Source: Branchinecta lynchi (Eukaryota > Arthropoda > Branchiopoda > Anostraca > Branchinectidae). Taken from it: a stretch of DNA of 64,000 nt. Below, piece by piece: positions 22,208 to 33,514 of the stretch. Position numbers and translations under genes: made by a program. Location: the NCBI GenBank assembly GCA_023053575.1, contig JAKZAP010000007.1:25135464-25199463 (forward strand), read 5' to 3'. Position 1 is the first letter of the stretch; every line of letters starts with the position of its first letter. Under the pieces are notes generated by a model that worked only from the letters and a program-made list of their open reading frames with translations, had not been told where the DNA came from and did not search any database.

Positions 22208-22662
22208 TGCATAAAACCGGAAGTAACGCTGACAGCTCTGAAAGTGTTACAATTGACCAAGTGACTGCAGGCCCAGGGGACCTTGACATGATATAAACGG
22301 ACGATGATGACACTAAGATGGAAAGTAAGGTAAAAGGTTTTTCCGGGGTAAACGAAAGGACCCTTCCCGATTTAAGTACCTTAGAAAACCCCGCAGAACT
22401 TTCAAGTCGCGACGCGTCAGGTGACGAATCGCGAATTGAACGTCCTACGATAACTTCCACTCCCAAAGCAAATAGAAGTGGATTAGGATTTTATTCACTA
22501 CGAAAGATTAAAAGAAAAGACTATAAGGGATGGAAAAAAAAAAAATCGAGACTCGTCGTTCTTCCAAGTATTCCTTCAGTGCGTATAAAAGGAAACAGTA
22601 TATATAGACCCCTACAAAGCTCCATGGCCCGTTACATAGGGGTTACAATAATTAAAAAATGA
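22208..22662 (+). pseudogene. Unrecognised reading frame with one in-frame stop
   Basis: An ATG at about 22208 opens a frame that is interrupted once, by TAA near 22294, and then runs to 22662. It has about 150 codons. The first half is acidic and rich in serine and threonine (DSSESVTIDQV, then TDDDDTKMESK). The second half is strongly basic (RKIKRKDYKGWKKKKSR). The protein-like composition suggests a recently broken gene, but I recognise no family. Viral phosphoprotein, LINE ORF1 and host gene are all possible. Confidence 0.3.
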
Positions 22663-22740
22663 ACGAGTCTCTTAACTATTACATTAAAAAAAGAGAATAA
22701 TTGAAGAATTTTATTTTTACTTACCGATCCATCCTCAAAG

Positions 22741-22820
22741 TTCACCTCCAGGTCTACGCCGATCTCCCACAATCACTAATTTCACCTCCAGGTCTACGCC
22801 GATCTCACACAATCACTAAT
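22741..22820. repeat. 40-bp tandem duplication
   Basis: Two head-to-tail copies start at 22741 and 22781, each containing 'ttcacctccaggtctacgcc'. They differ at one base (ccc/cac). Confidence 0.9.
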
Positions 22821-23149
22821 TTAGCTCGGTCTTAAAGGTGCCAAACGACTGAATGCTACGGACATTATCGGGGAGACTGCTCCATACTTTGCTACATGCA
22901 ATACGATGATTGAAATATGATCTCACAGTCTTGTTATCTATGCTTGTTTATCTGTATGTAGTTCAGTGTTATTGCATTATCCTCCTATGTAGGAGTGATG
23001 TAAGGTGAAAAAAAGAAAAAAAAGAGAAAGAAAATGAAGACCTGTGATTCCAGGAGATTTCTTTCGTACCAGTGAAGTGTGATGTAAATTATCGTCATTT
23101 GCGTGATAGGAAATGTTATGGAGGTCCTAACTATGCGGTAACATAAATA

Positions 23150-23180
23150 AAAAAAAAAAAAAAAAAAAAAAAAATATATG
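23150..23180. repeat. Poly-A tract
   Basis: An uninterrupted A run of about 24 bases followed by 'tatatg'. It could mark the tail of a retrotransposed sequence on the plus strand, but no LINE body is recognisable directly upstream. Confidence 0.8.
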
Positions 23181-23184
23181 TCTC

Positions 23185-23504
23185 ACCTGCGTCTTTTACG
23201 TCTCAATTTGGCAAGAAATTCGTCGAGCTCCTCTTCCAACCGCCTAACTTTCCTTTTCAAGATGTCAACCTCACTACCTCGAAGATCGAACCGACTTCTT
23301 GTGATGGGCTCGGTTCAATAATCTTTGATTTCTTAGAAGGGCTCTAAAAGTCGTAATTGATATACCAGGTGGCATATACAGTTCAAATTTCATTTTGTCC
23401 ATGTGGTCAAAGGACCTGACAGTTCCCGTTCCTTTTAGCTCGACAATTTTGTTGTCCTCCACATTTGAAATTTCAAAGGTGAGCTTTTGCGATCTACACT
23501 CCAT
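23185..23504 (-). pseudogene. Unrecognised small frame plus coiled-coil frame
   Basis: A minus-strand ATG at 23504 opens 76 codons (starting MECRSQKLTFEISNVED and continuing KGTGTVRSFDHMDKMKFELY) with no internal stop. Immediately downstream another frame encodes SEVDILKRKVRRLEEELDEF and a basic end at about 23188. That is a short leucine-zipper-like helix with leucines at heptad spacing. A frameshift near 23290 separates the two, so they may once have been one protein of about 105 residues. I recognise no family. Confidence 0.35.
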
Positions 23505-23661
23505 GATTGTTAAAACTGGTATGACTGAATATAACAGAGCAAAATTAGCATCTGCTCTGCAGCCCTCTTACTAACAACATATTTTGGGCATTAATTCGTT
23601 GCAACATAAGTTAGAGACGCCATATATAGACTATTTATGGAAGCACATTTTCAGATGTATG

Positions 23662-24331
23662 TATGGACCCCAATTCATATTGGCAATTGCTGTGCTTGCA
23701 ATATCTGTCGGAGGGGCTAACACCGACAAAAGCCAGATAGTGATCCGCAGACCAGCCCAAACTTTTATTTTTCTTGAAGGTTGACTATAGAACTGCTGAA
23801 ATCTGAAATCGTCAATGTAACTAAACGACAGACATCACCGTCAAAAACAAGGAGTACAACGAAGGGGCAGTGTCACTAAAAAGGTTGATGATCAATGAAG
23901 GTTGATGATCAATGATGAAATTTATGCAGGTCAAGAGGTGTGCAATAAGGACTTGCAGGGTTACCGTACCGAGTTCCATGATCGCATGTCATCAAATAGA
24001 ACAGTTTTGCTCACAAAGCTTGGTCTTATTGAAGAGGTAGTAAACGAATTTCAGTACCGCTGTCCAGTCTCAAAATGACAAATTCAGACGAACTATGTCA
24101 TCACCTGAAGGTTATCTACCGGTTATTGGAGATATTTCGTCAATTCTGTTTGGCACAGCAACTAACACAAAAGTAGGAGGAATTGAGAAGCAGTTGCATG
24201 AAGTGAATAAACGACAGAAGAAAATTGCTAATTTTGTCACCTCGTTTACTTCAGTAGTCTCAGAGATTCAGGATCATTTTGCTGATGTGCAGAAAGAAAC
24301 CATGATTTCGGTCAACGATCCAGATTGTTAA
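23662..24331 (+). pseudogene. Envelope/fusion-glycoprotein-like remnant
   Basis: An ATG near 23662 opens a short signal-peptide-like stretch (FILAIAVLAISVGG), then frames change. From 24095 a segment reads PVIGDISSILFGTATNTK, then a heptad-rich helix (EKQLHEVNKRQKKIANF). A hydrophobic segment with G..SSILFGTAT followed by a coiled coil resembles the F-like Env proteins of errantivirus-type retroelements and some viruses. No intact cleavage site or C-terminal anchor is visible, and several stops intervene. Assignment rests on pattern only. Confidence 0.35.
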
Positions 24332-24812
24332 TAAATTTCATCTAGCCAACTGATCAGCTATCTCCTTTCGATTGAATCCCTGCCGAGCGGTATCAGCGAC
24401 TTCAAACACGGGTCTATACTTGAAACCCTAAAACATACGAGATGTCAGCTTGACAGCAAGGGGGCTAATCTCCTAATGACTCTCTAGGGGCACCATATTT
24501 GGGTGTTACTGCTGACGGTTTGACTTATATTACTCTAGATGGCCACGAAATGGACAACTGCTTCAGTAATAACAATATAACAATAACACTTTTTATTTCA
24601 GCGTATGCCATATAAACAACGCAAAAAGTTAAATATAACAAGCGAGTGCAAACTATCTACATCATGGTGGCTCAGGGTCGAGCAAATGACTCCATATCGG
24701 AAGGTTGAAAAATAGTGGGTTTGCAGCGAACTCCACTAAATCATTCCGCGACTCCATTAGACGACAACAAAACGATGTTTTCAACTTTCTTTCAATTTCA
24801 ATAAATAAATAC

Positions 24813-25148
24813 TTACAAAATGTAATCCGATGTAAGCATAGAAAGCACCACCGGAAGACGGGGAACATCACATCCGCTAGGAAGCAGAGCCACTGCTCCT
24901 GTCTTTTTAGCATTGAAAATTATATCAAAACTAGTTGCATAATGATCACAAACAGCAAGAAGACGGTTCAGTATATGTACCGAAGGCGAGAGAATTACCA
25001 GATCGTCAGCAAAGAAAATATGGTTAAAGCACTTACCACCGATGAAACACCCAATATCAGCATTTTTCAGCTGTTCGAACAGAAGGTCGACATAAACGGC
25101 ATACAACAAAGGAGATAAAACCCCACCCTGGAAAAAACCATTCACCAC
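24813..25148 (-). pseudogene. LINE reverse transcriptase fragment
   Basis: The frame reads GFFQGGVLSPLLYAVYVD and then HIFFADDLVILSPS. These are the adjacent palm motifs of a non-LTR RT: the 'QG..LSP' turn and the catalytic ADD. About 110 residues remain, ending in 'NAKKTGAV'. It is truncated at both ends and lies next to a related RT fragment at 25480-25851. Confidence 0.8.
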
Positions 25149-25479
25149 TGAAAATGAAGTACTTGAAATTTAACTTGAATTTTTACTTGAATTTAAGAGG
25201 AGACCGGAACTTGTAATCTTCGATTAAGTACTAATTTTTAAATATCAGTCGGATAGGTCGATTAATTATTTAAGATCAGTGAAGGACATCGTCAAAATGT
25301 AAGGGCCGTTATACAAAAAAAAAATAACACTTTACAAACTTACACTTTACACACTAAGTTGGGTCAAACCCAAAATATCATAACTCCCCCCCCCCCATTT
25401 CAGCCGGATGGAAAGAGACAGCCGCATGTGCGGCACAGAGAGAACAGCCAACAGAGGGTTATTCCAAGGAAAACCGTGC

Positions 25480-25851
25480 AACCACCGGAGGATTAAGCTC
25501 ATCTACGTATAAATTATACAAAAGAGGAGACAGTACACCACCTTGCCTGACCACATTCAGTACCGGGAACCGTCTACTAAGCACCCCGCCCCATTTAATA
25601 CAAAATCGTTGATTCTAAAACCAACAAGACAGGGTAAGTACGATTCGGGGATCTACACCGCGATCAAGAAGGCATCCCAGCAGTTTTTCATGATTTACCC
25701 GGTCAAATGCAGCCTTCGCATCAGTAAAACATACAAAAACCGGAGAAGAAAAAAACAAAAAATAGTGGATCAACGACTTTACAAAAATTATACAAAACTC
25801 GGTAGACACCTCGCCCTGAAACCAATGGATATATAATGACGATTGTTTCAA
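25480..25851 (-). pseudogene. LINE reverse transcriptase fragment
   Basis: From about 25760 the minus strand reads VFVCFTDAKAAFDRVNHEK, the first palm motif with its catalytic Asp, then LLDRGVDPRIV. In another frame VVRQGGVLSPLLYNLYVDEL follows near 25540-25480. The DAKAAFDRV motif is shared with the fragment at 31813-32330, so the two belong to one LINE family. The C-rich run upstream ('ccccccccc' at about 25386) looks like a separate insertion scar. Confidence 0.75.
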
Positions 25852-26051
25852 TAATTGTTTCTGTCAGTACTTTGATACTCCAAAAGATAAATGTCCTGTC
25901 TGCAAAACAAATAAAAGATGGCGCAGTATCGATGTATAATAGAATTATTAAACCGAGATTTGAGTTGTTGAAAAATAGAGCAATAGAATATAGGAAAGAT
26001 GTAGTTTAAAGATTTTGAAATATTTTTATTTAATAATTTTCTTCTCATACA

Positions 26052-26490
26052 AATGGCAGTAAATACATATTAGTGGAACATATTTGACGAACGACTTGTT
26101 GATGATTCAGTGGTAAAATATGAATTTAAAGAGATTCGAGAAACAGACGTGAATGTATCGAATAAATCGGAGTTTGAATTTGTAAGAAAGAAATTGGATT
26201 CCTTGTTCTATCCAAGTGAAAGTTATCTTCATTATCGTTTAAGAATAGTGAAAGAAAATGGGTCTAATATAGCTTCTGTTGATACTATACCGAATAATGG
26301 ATTTAATTTATTCAGTACCGGTGAGTATGTAATAAACGATGAATCGGTTGAAAATATTAATCATGTTGGTATTAAAATTACCGTTATGAAGTTGATTGAA
26401 TACTCTGATGATTAGTGCTGCAAGAAATCATTTCTGGTATACAGAAACGACAAAAGTAGCTGTAATTTTACAGAAAAATTAAAAGCATGA
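26052..26490 (+). pseudogene. Capsid-like fragment of a Polinton/adintovirus-type element
   Basis: An ATG at about 26052 gives six codons, a TAG, and then an AT-rich frame to 26415. That frame has a 'WNIFDERLVDDSVVKYEF' start, SYLHYRLRIVKENG, and NGFNLFSTGEYVIN. After its stop another frame continues SAARNHFWYTETTK. This order resembles the double-jelly-roll capsid-like proteins carried by Polinton-type DNA elements of invertebrates. The match is by pattern only. The codons are much more AT-rich than the neighbouring DNA. Confidence 0.35.
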
Positions 26491-26639
26491 CCACCAATTT
26501 ATGAGTAATATGGTGTTTGATCATAAGAATTTAATAGACATAGAACTTAGAATTAATGGGGACACATCCTGAAGAACCACTCAAACGTGATTTTACCGAT
26601 GCGTTTACACCGCATATCAAAACTGTCGCAGGCCCGATT

Positions 26640-26850
26640 TACGGGTAGTACCAGTTTTACCTCGTTCGCTCATTCCGGAAGTTCTTTTTTATTGCCATGA
26701 TATCGGGTCATTTTGGGTTTTTCAAGACATATGAGCGCGTACGCAGCCATTTTTACTTTAGGAACATGTACATCGTCGTCAAACAATATGTTCGGTGTTG
26801 CCTGGATTGCTGTCAACGCAAAGGTCTTAACCACACACCTAGGGGTAGAG
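26640..26850 (+). pseudogene. Ty3/gypsy integrase zinc-binding fragment
   Basis: One frame reads VPVLPRSLIPEVLFYCHD. After a one-base shift it continues SGHFGFFKTYERVRSHFY, then VRCCLDCCQRKG. This is the H-H-C-C N-terminal domain of LTR-retrotransposon integrases: the H pair, then C-x2-C. The catalytic core is missing, so only a fragment survives. Confidence 0.75.
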
Positions 26851-27211
26851 GTTGTCAACTACAATCGCTTGAAATACACTCCCAGGAGTCTGTGGGAAAA
26901 TAATGTTGTGCAAGATGAGCTGATCATTCCGCAAGATTTTGGTGAAATTCCGTTATTATCACAAATTATCAACATTTTCAGCTTTAACTGATTCGACGGC
27001 GCGCTCGTAAACTTTCTTATATTCGTGAAAGCATCGGAACACCTCGCCATTTCGTGGTCGATCCCACTCAGTCCAACATGTACCAAACTTGAGATTTCTT
27101 TTTCACTTGTCGAATGTAGGGATTATCCCAGCCGGGTTTTCGCGTACCAATTCGGACTTTAGACACCAGGATAGCACATTTTTGAGCATACTTCATCGAG
27201 TGGACAATTTC

Positions 27212-28304
27212 TTAGGTAAATAGATTTAAAGCGATTTCATGTTTTTTACAGTTATGCATAATCAGTTGATAGGGCACTTTAATATTCGTGAGCATCGAGT
27301 CAAGACTATATTTGTACAGATCAGAGTCAGCTTTGTTCCAATCATCACAAGTGCGCCACTTTCGACCCCGTATGCCAGAAAAGCATGAGATGGGGAGGGT
27401 TATTTTGAGACCGAGATGGTCACTGCAGTCACATTCATCATCAACAAGGGCCAGATTGTTTGCGACTTTAAAGTTACAGAAAAAAACGGCCAATGCCAGA
27501 GGTGGCACCGGACGCAAAATGTATATACGTGAAGCTATTATTTTAGGGGACTAGGTGGAATGACGGTGGGAGGCAAGCTTATAGGATGGGAAACAGCTTA
27601 GTATTGTCCGATGAGCAGTTGAAGTCTCCACACAAGATAATTTTTTGATCACTATGTTTCTTTAGCAAGCGGCCAAGCCGAGAGCAAGCATTGCTGAATT
27701 TAGTCTGCGACTTTTGGTTCCGATAGTTTGTAGGTACGTACACGGTTATGATGACAACATTGCTGGGTGCACGAAGCTTACTTGCTAGGTAATAATCACA
27801 CGAATCAATTAAAATGATTTTCATATTTGCGTCAAGCACTATTCCAATGCCGCCAGAGGGTCTGCCACCAGCAGATATTCGTTTGGCGGGGTGAAGAAAG
27901 TACTGTTTGTTAGAGATCTTGTGGAATATACTTAAGTTATCAGCTGTCAAAAGGTGTTCTTGCACGCACAATACACTATGTTCGTTGATACGGTCGTAAA
28001 GAAACTGAAGCTTACTACCATATATGTTTGTCGTGTAGACAGAAAGCGAGCCGCATGACTGACTTACACTGGCTTTCATCGCTTCTCTGGCGAACTTGCA
28101 GTTCAGACTGAGGGCAGAATGCTTGCCTCTGCAACGGGCACATTTCGGCTTCTCCTTACAAGGACTTTCACGTGATGCTTGATGATCGCCTGAGCAGATC
28201 GCGCACTTAGCTTGCTCCTGGCAGTCCTTTGCCAAGTGATCAAAAAAGTGGCACTTGTAGCATCTCTGTGGTGGGGTTAAGTAAGGATCGATTCTCATAA
28301 ACAT
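27212..28304 (-). pseudogene. LINE: CCHC knuckles followed by APE endonuclease
   Basis: From 28304 the frame has three Cys/His knuckles: CYKCHFFDHLAKDC, CAICSGDH with a later C, and CARCRGKHSALSLNC. An endonuclease domain follows, with SVLCVQEHLL (the E), GGIGIVLD and IILCGDFNCSS (the GDFN motif). A second frame (27517-27212) adds NNLALVDDECDCSDHLG with the final D-H. Knuckles normally end LINE ORF1 and the endonuclease starts ORF2. Here they run in a single open frame, so either the ORFs fused or this family encodes both together. It is truncated before the RT. Confidence 0.75.
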
Positions 28305-28309
28305 ATATC

Positions 28310-29118
28310 CAACTGTGAGGCCAGATTTAAGTGCGCTGTCGAGGAACCGTTTATCCGAAAAACTGAGTTTGAAAGCAGAAATTTTCCCATACGTATAGCT
28401 GCTATAACGGAGGGATCTGCGGCTCTTAGTTCATCCTCAGTGGTTTCAGGAGGAGTATTTCTGACCACAGCCAAAAATTAACGTTTTTTTCACAGTAATG
28501 TGAACCCCGACTGTAATTTTGAGGCAATCGTGTCAGTATCAGCTGGGTTCCTTGGCAGAATAGTTAGTGAGTCTTTCTTGGAAATAACTTTCAGAATTTT
28601 ACCTGCCCCGCCATGAGCGTCCAGAAGGTCCTTTTGCTTAGTAACAGATGCGAGACAGTTCTTCGGCGGTTTCTTGACAACTATTGAGACTGGATTAGCC
28701 TCACGTAATATGGGCCACTCTTTCGCAGGAAGCTTATCATCGATTAGATCAACGTATGAACTAATCTTCTCACAACACTCATTAACTTTGCACGCAAGGG
28801 CAGTATACGCATCGAATGGAATGCTCCGGGACTTCTTTGGGGTGGTAGATAGTGAACCGGAGGGTGAAATTACCCCTAGCGTCCATGTTTTTTAGGCCTT
28901 CGTATATGTTATCCAATAGCGTAATAGCTTGAATAGCGGATCGTCTCTCTTTCCAAAAGGTCTGGATCAACTTTTTCGGTTAGAAACTTGTGAGCCAGGG
29001 TTACTGAGTCTTTGCTGAAAAACTTCCCTGCTGTTCCAACTGCCACTTCCTTCGTAGTTTCCGCATTCTTCAAACATCTTTGTATAAAGTTCAATACCGG
29101 GCAATATACGTAAGTCAT
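28310..29118 (-). pseudogene. LINE ORF1 N-terminal part, broken
   Basis: Upstream and in the same orientation as the knuckle/endonuclease frame. From 29118 it reads MTYVYCPVLNFIQRCLKNA, then FFSKDSVTLAHKFLTEK. After a frame change, FWKERRSAIQAITLLDNIY and NFTLRFTIYHPKEVPEHS follow. No named domain is recognised. Position and orientation make it the start of the same LINE's ORF1. At least two frameshifts are present. Confidence 0.5.
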
Positions 29119-29119
29119 T

Positions 29120-30660
29120 TTCGGTGCGCTATTTTGCGATTCATTTCACTTCGCTACAAGTCACTGCTCTGGGCGAATGCAGACGCTGACTCGACGAGTG
29201 CTAGAATATGCTTATTTGTTCACAGGGGCTGACAACCGGTTGTAGAAAGGAACGTCGTTGCAAACTCATTCAGCTACGCTGGCATAGAGGTCATGGAAGG
29301 TGCCCGCATGGAGACTCGCCGAGCCGAGTCTTCGCCGAGCATCAAGAGCCAATAGAGGAGAATCCGAAATTAAATATTCATGATTGTAAAGTTGACAACT
29401 GCTTTGGCAAGGCGAATTTCAAAGTCGTGGTAATGTAGTTTCCGATTCCTTGCGTCGTGGCCACACATTCCGAATATGCACATGGTTTCAGTAGAACTTA
29501 AAAAGGGGAAATAATAAGAAGTCCTTTATCTCGAAGTTAGCAGTCTTCGACCATTTTTCACGGTGATCGTGAGATTGCCAGTGTTTCCAAGTTGTTACTC
29601 GAATTTCTAAGTTGCCGCTACGTGTGTTTCAGAGAACTTTGCCGTTGCTGCGTGGAAATCTTTGGGATCTCCAAGTGCTGTATCTAGTTGGCTCTGTGTT
29701 TTGAGTGTGCTTCCAGTTCTACTTATTTTGGCAGTAGAATACTTATTTTCAGCCTTTTCTACTTACGAACCTATTTATTTTTCGGGTCTCCTACTTATTA
29801 TCTCAACATTTAATCTTTATGCAAAAGCTCAATATTTTAACAAAAAGAGGTCTTCATCAAAATTGTTGGCTGCAACATATTTTTCAACTTCTATCTAATA
29901 TAGCTGAAAAGCAGGTTGATTTTCAAAAAAATATTCAGGTGAAAAATACTATGATTTCACGGTTTGCCCTGGCTTTCATTTGGGCTACACTTGAAAATGG
30001 GAAACTGGATGCTTGGGAAACTGTAACACGTTTCATAATGTTCTCTATTAGAAGGTGGGTTTTTATCTGGTTTTAGGCCTGGGATCTGAGAAACATTCGT
30101 TCGAGAACTTGACCGGAAATGGTTAAATATTGGCAGAAAAATGCTAGAAGCTACTGTCAGGGTTTCACCCTCTCCGCTCTTGATAATTCTGAAAGTTCTT
30201 GGGGTCTTAGTGTTTGATCCAAATTAAAAGCTAGGGTATGCATGGGAAGCAGTTGAGTTCGGCAGAAAAAGAAAATGCAAATATCAGAACTAAGCCTGCG
30301 GTGGTCAGTTGAATTTGGTCTTGGGTTTGGTAGTTTGAAGCTGAAGTGAAATCGGCTGCAGCAATAGGCATGTACTGTCCAACTCTTCTTCGCAAAAGTG
30401 ACGCCTAGTAGCTGCATAATCAGCTGCCCAGCCGCTCTTTTTGATGCTGCTAGTTGTTTTAAAGTAACTAAAAGCTGGTTTAAAATTTTTAAACAATCTA
30501 GCCTAAAGCTCAAATTGTCATAACATTTCTGACAGATTTTGTAAAAATTTTGACTCTGTATCCTCCCCATCGAAAATGCCCTTGTTCATTTTTTGAATGA
30601 ATTTAGTCTAATCTTTTTCATTTCATACTAGCTTCTACTTGCTAAATACTTATTTTTATC
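29120..30660. other. No recognisable gene
   Basis: A minus-strand frame at 30157-30570 has a C-x2-C and leucine-rich start (ICQKCYDNLSFRLDC) but no second zinc pair. A plus-strand hydrophobic frame at 29662-29898 has no start context or motif. I would not call either a gene. Confidence 0.4.
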
Positions 30661-31045
30661 GCACTTGCAGCCACTGGCTCAAGTGCCTTATACCGATCAC
30701 AACTCCATCTGTAGGTCGGTCCGAGTTTTTTGTCACACTTTTTCGAGTTAGGGTACTTCCAGATGTGCTAGGACAATGAAACTTGGCAGGATTATCAGGA
30801 ACCCGACCAAACTAACCTGGAGATAATCAGTTTCTCGATCCGACCATACGCGGGGGAGTTGGGGGCGCTGGAAACTTAAAAATTTAGGGCATTTTGTCAC
30901 ACTTTTTAGGGTATTTCCAGATGAGCTAGGACAATGAAACGTGGCAGGCATATCAGGGACCCGACTAAACTAACCTGGAAATAATCAGTTTGCCGATCCG
31001 ACAATATACGGGGGAATGGGGGCGCTGGAAACTTTAAAATTTAGG
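30660..31045. repeat. 'aaacttggcagg' repeat family block
   Basis: Two head-to-tail units, each with 'gctaggacaatgaaac', 'tggcagg', 'atcagg.acccgac', 'taacctgga' and 'gggggcgctggaaact' segments, start at about 30768 and 30928. They belong to the same family as 7380-8215. The block abuts the LINE 3' part at 31050. Confidence 0.7.
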
Positions 31046-31049
31046 GCAT

Positions 31050-31600
31050 TATCGGTTAAAGTTATGTGGGGCTTAGGTCTGCTCGGTAGATTTAAACATA
31101 TTTTTCCTGTTTCCGTTCTGAAAGTCTTATATAATTGTATTGTTCATCCTTACATTGTATACGGTTGCTCTGTTTGGGCGAGTAAATTTGTTGTAAATTA
31201 TAAGCGGATCCAAATTGTACAGAATAAAGCGTTGCGTATACTCGGTGATTTTGAAAAATGTGAACATACGCTGGATTGTCATCGCCATTTTAATACTTTA
31301 AATGTTGGGCAGATGAGAGATTATCAGATTGGTGTATTCGTTTATCAGTGTCTAAATCAGCTAGCGCCTAATTATTTTGTAATATATTGTCAACGAATTC
31401 TGCGTACCATACATATGAAACAAGGAATTCAGAGGACCTTGTAAATGAGAGAAAACTTACTTCACGGTCTAGTTTTTTGTTTAGGAATGTGGGTGTTTCA
31501 GTATGGAATAATCTGCCGGAAAGCACTAGGTTGGCCGAGAGTGTATATTCATTTATAAATAAGATGAAAAGTTTTTTGATGAATAAAGATGGGTGAGGAG
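31050..31600 (+). pseudogene. LINE reverse transcriptase C-terminal end
   Basis: The frame reads PYIVYGCSVWAS, then YKRIQIVQNKALRILG (the 'lq..QnkalR.i' connector of CR1/L2-type RTs). After a frameshift near 31385 it continues HTYETRNSEDL, then VGVSVWNNLPESTR and SVYSFINKMKSFLM, to a stop at 31594-31596. The 'H.Y.TR...' then 'G...WN.LP...r' end is typical of these LINEs. It is 5' truncated by the repeat block at 30.7-31.0 kb. An AT-rich 3' UTR follows to about 31800. Confidence 0.8.
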
Positions 31601-31812
31601 AGAGGTTTACCTTGGGTATGAATCGGTTCTGGATCGCCACGAGGTTTAATTGTCTTCTGTTTATATATAGTATTGAAAAAAAAAATGTATTTATATAGTT
31701 GTTTATGTATAGTGCTGATTTATTTTTTCCCTTTTCTTTTTTGTTTAAAATATTTTTCACGTGGTAGGTCTGTTATGATATTAAATTTTCTTTTGTAAAA
31801 TTCCCTTATATA

Positions 31813-32330
31813 TTACATATTTGTCTCTGTCTCTGTCCTGTCTAGAACCAAGCAGCCCACAATACGAGGGTCCACACCCCGCGAGACCATCATAAAAAGA
31901 AGCTTCTCGTGGGTGACCCTATCGAACGCCGCCTTTGCATCAATAAAACAAACGAATACAGGGCTTGATAACAACCAGACATACTGTATAACTATCTTCA
32001 AAATAAAAACACAAAACTCAGTTTGCCGATCCGATGAAGCAAGTTATTCAGACATTTCTCAAATAATTTTGACACTACTGCTGCCAGGGCAATCGAACGA
32101 TAGTTAGCCAAAGCCTCAGGCACAAACTGGTGGTTTAAACACCCATTAAAAAACAAAGAAAGAACACACACAAGAGATGGTCCAGCATGCTTTAAGTGGT
32201 TAGCAGAAACACCATCAAGTCCACCTATCTTACTGCCGGAGGGCCCAGAAATCGCTTTAGTAACTACGTCAAGCGAAATCGGCTGCTCTCCAGAATTTAG
32301 GAGAGAATCAGATGGCGTTGCCGCTATAAT
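31813..32330 (-). pseudogene. LINE reverse transcriptase fragment
   Basis: From about 32310 the minus strand encodes, in broken frames, SGSKIGGLDGVSANHLKH and LANYRSIALAAVVSKLFEK (the fingers of a non-LTR RT). Then 31960-31890 gives VFVCFIDAKAAFDRVTHEK, the first palm motif. It is the same family as 25480-25851 and is truncated before the catalytic DD pair. Confidence 0.75.
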
Positions 32331-33480
32331 CAGATGGCATTAAAATACTTCTACGCTGCTTGGAATGCTCTAATCTTTTACAGGTGCAAATGCAGAAAAC
32401 TTGACGTCTGGCCAATAGATGCACATGATTCCTAATTTGATCTACCAAGTACAGCCCAGGATTCTGACCTGTAGTACACCTGTGTATCATAGTATTGTGT
32501 CTAGATTTGTAGAATCACAGCTACACCCATGTTTGCTATACCCGGCTGACTTGTTCCACAGAGAGCTTTAGTAAATAGGGGAGTGTTTATCCTTGACATA
32601 CAGCATGTGATATTTGATTTCACCCACTAATTCTAGGGTTTACTGAGACCACGAAAGTACCATTAACACTGAAAAACTGCATACCATACTGCAATGATTT
32701 CATCCTATTTTCAGTGTCGTCTTTCATTTTATCTTATTTCAAGTTCAAATTGGTTGCTATTTAGTACAAGGATGTTTCATGCCCCTAATCTTGGCTGGTA
32801 AGGAATTCCCGCATTCAGCGCGAACTACTTATCTGGCGTGAAAATAATGTTCATATTCAGAAATCAGAATGTGCTCCTACCCCTGAATCAAACATCTTTT
32901 ACTTTTTTTTTTTTAGTAAACTACTTGTCCAACAAAACAATTTTCATATCTGGATTCACCATGCCTCCTCACCTCTGAATCAACTAGCTTGAAATATATT
33001 TTTTGTCCTCCAATAATTTGAAACCCCTCCCCCACCCCGAAAGATAGCACGACAGGGCCCACTTTCGAACTGTACTTTGACCCAAAGAGTCATCGTGTCA
33101 AATTTTAACAAAATATCTCAACCCCTTAGAGAGATATCTTGCTAACAGACGGAATATTTATGCGACGTCATAGGTATCTCTCACTTACGTTTTGTAATCC
33201 CAAACTCAGTTTGTCTGTATAGTTGCACCCGATGTGTATCGGTGGCTTATTGGGCAAAAATTACCAGTATACCATAATCGTACTCAAGTCGAAAAGTACC
33301 GTTAGTTTTGAGTATTGATCAAGGACAAAAATAGCCCTGGGCGTAAAAATTGACTAAAAGAAGAATAATTCAGCCAACAATTTTTGTCTGTGTATCTTTG
33401 CCCAATCTCTTCTCATCACGGACTAGAGAGGAATTAAATGCTATTGATTGTTTTGTTGAGTGAATAAAATTGTGAAAAAA
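32330..33480. other. No recognisable gene
   Basis: No reading frame of note and no motif. The segment at 33000-33200, with 'aacccctcccccaccccgaa' and 'aaatatctcaacccctta', looks like an old interspersed repeat, but there is no second copy in the window to prove it. Confidence 0.4.
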
Positions 33481-33514
33481 ATAAAAACCAATGTGTTATC
33501 CGAGTAGAACGCAT

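Noticed and set aside
29662..29898. Hydrophobic 78-codon plus-strand frame
   Set aside because: No ATG in good context and no motif; AT-rich DNA often gives spurious hydrophobic frames.
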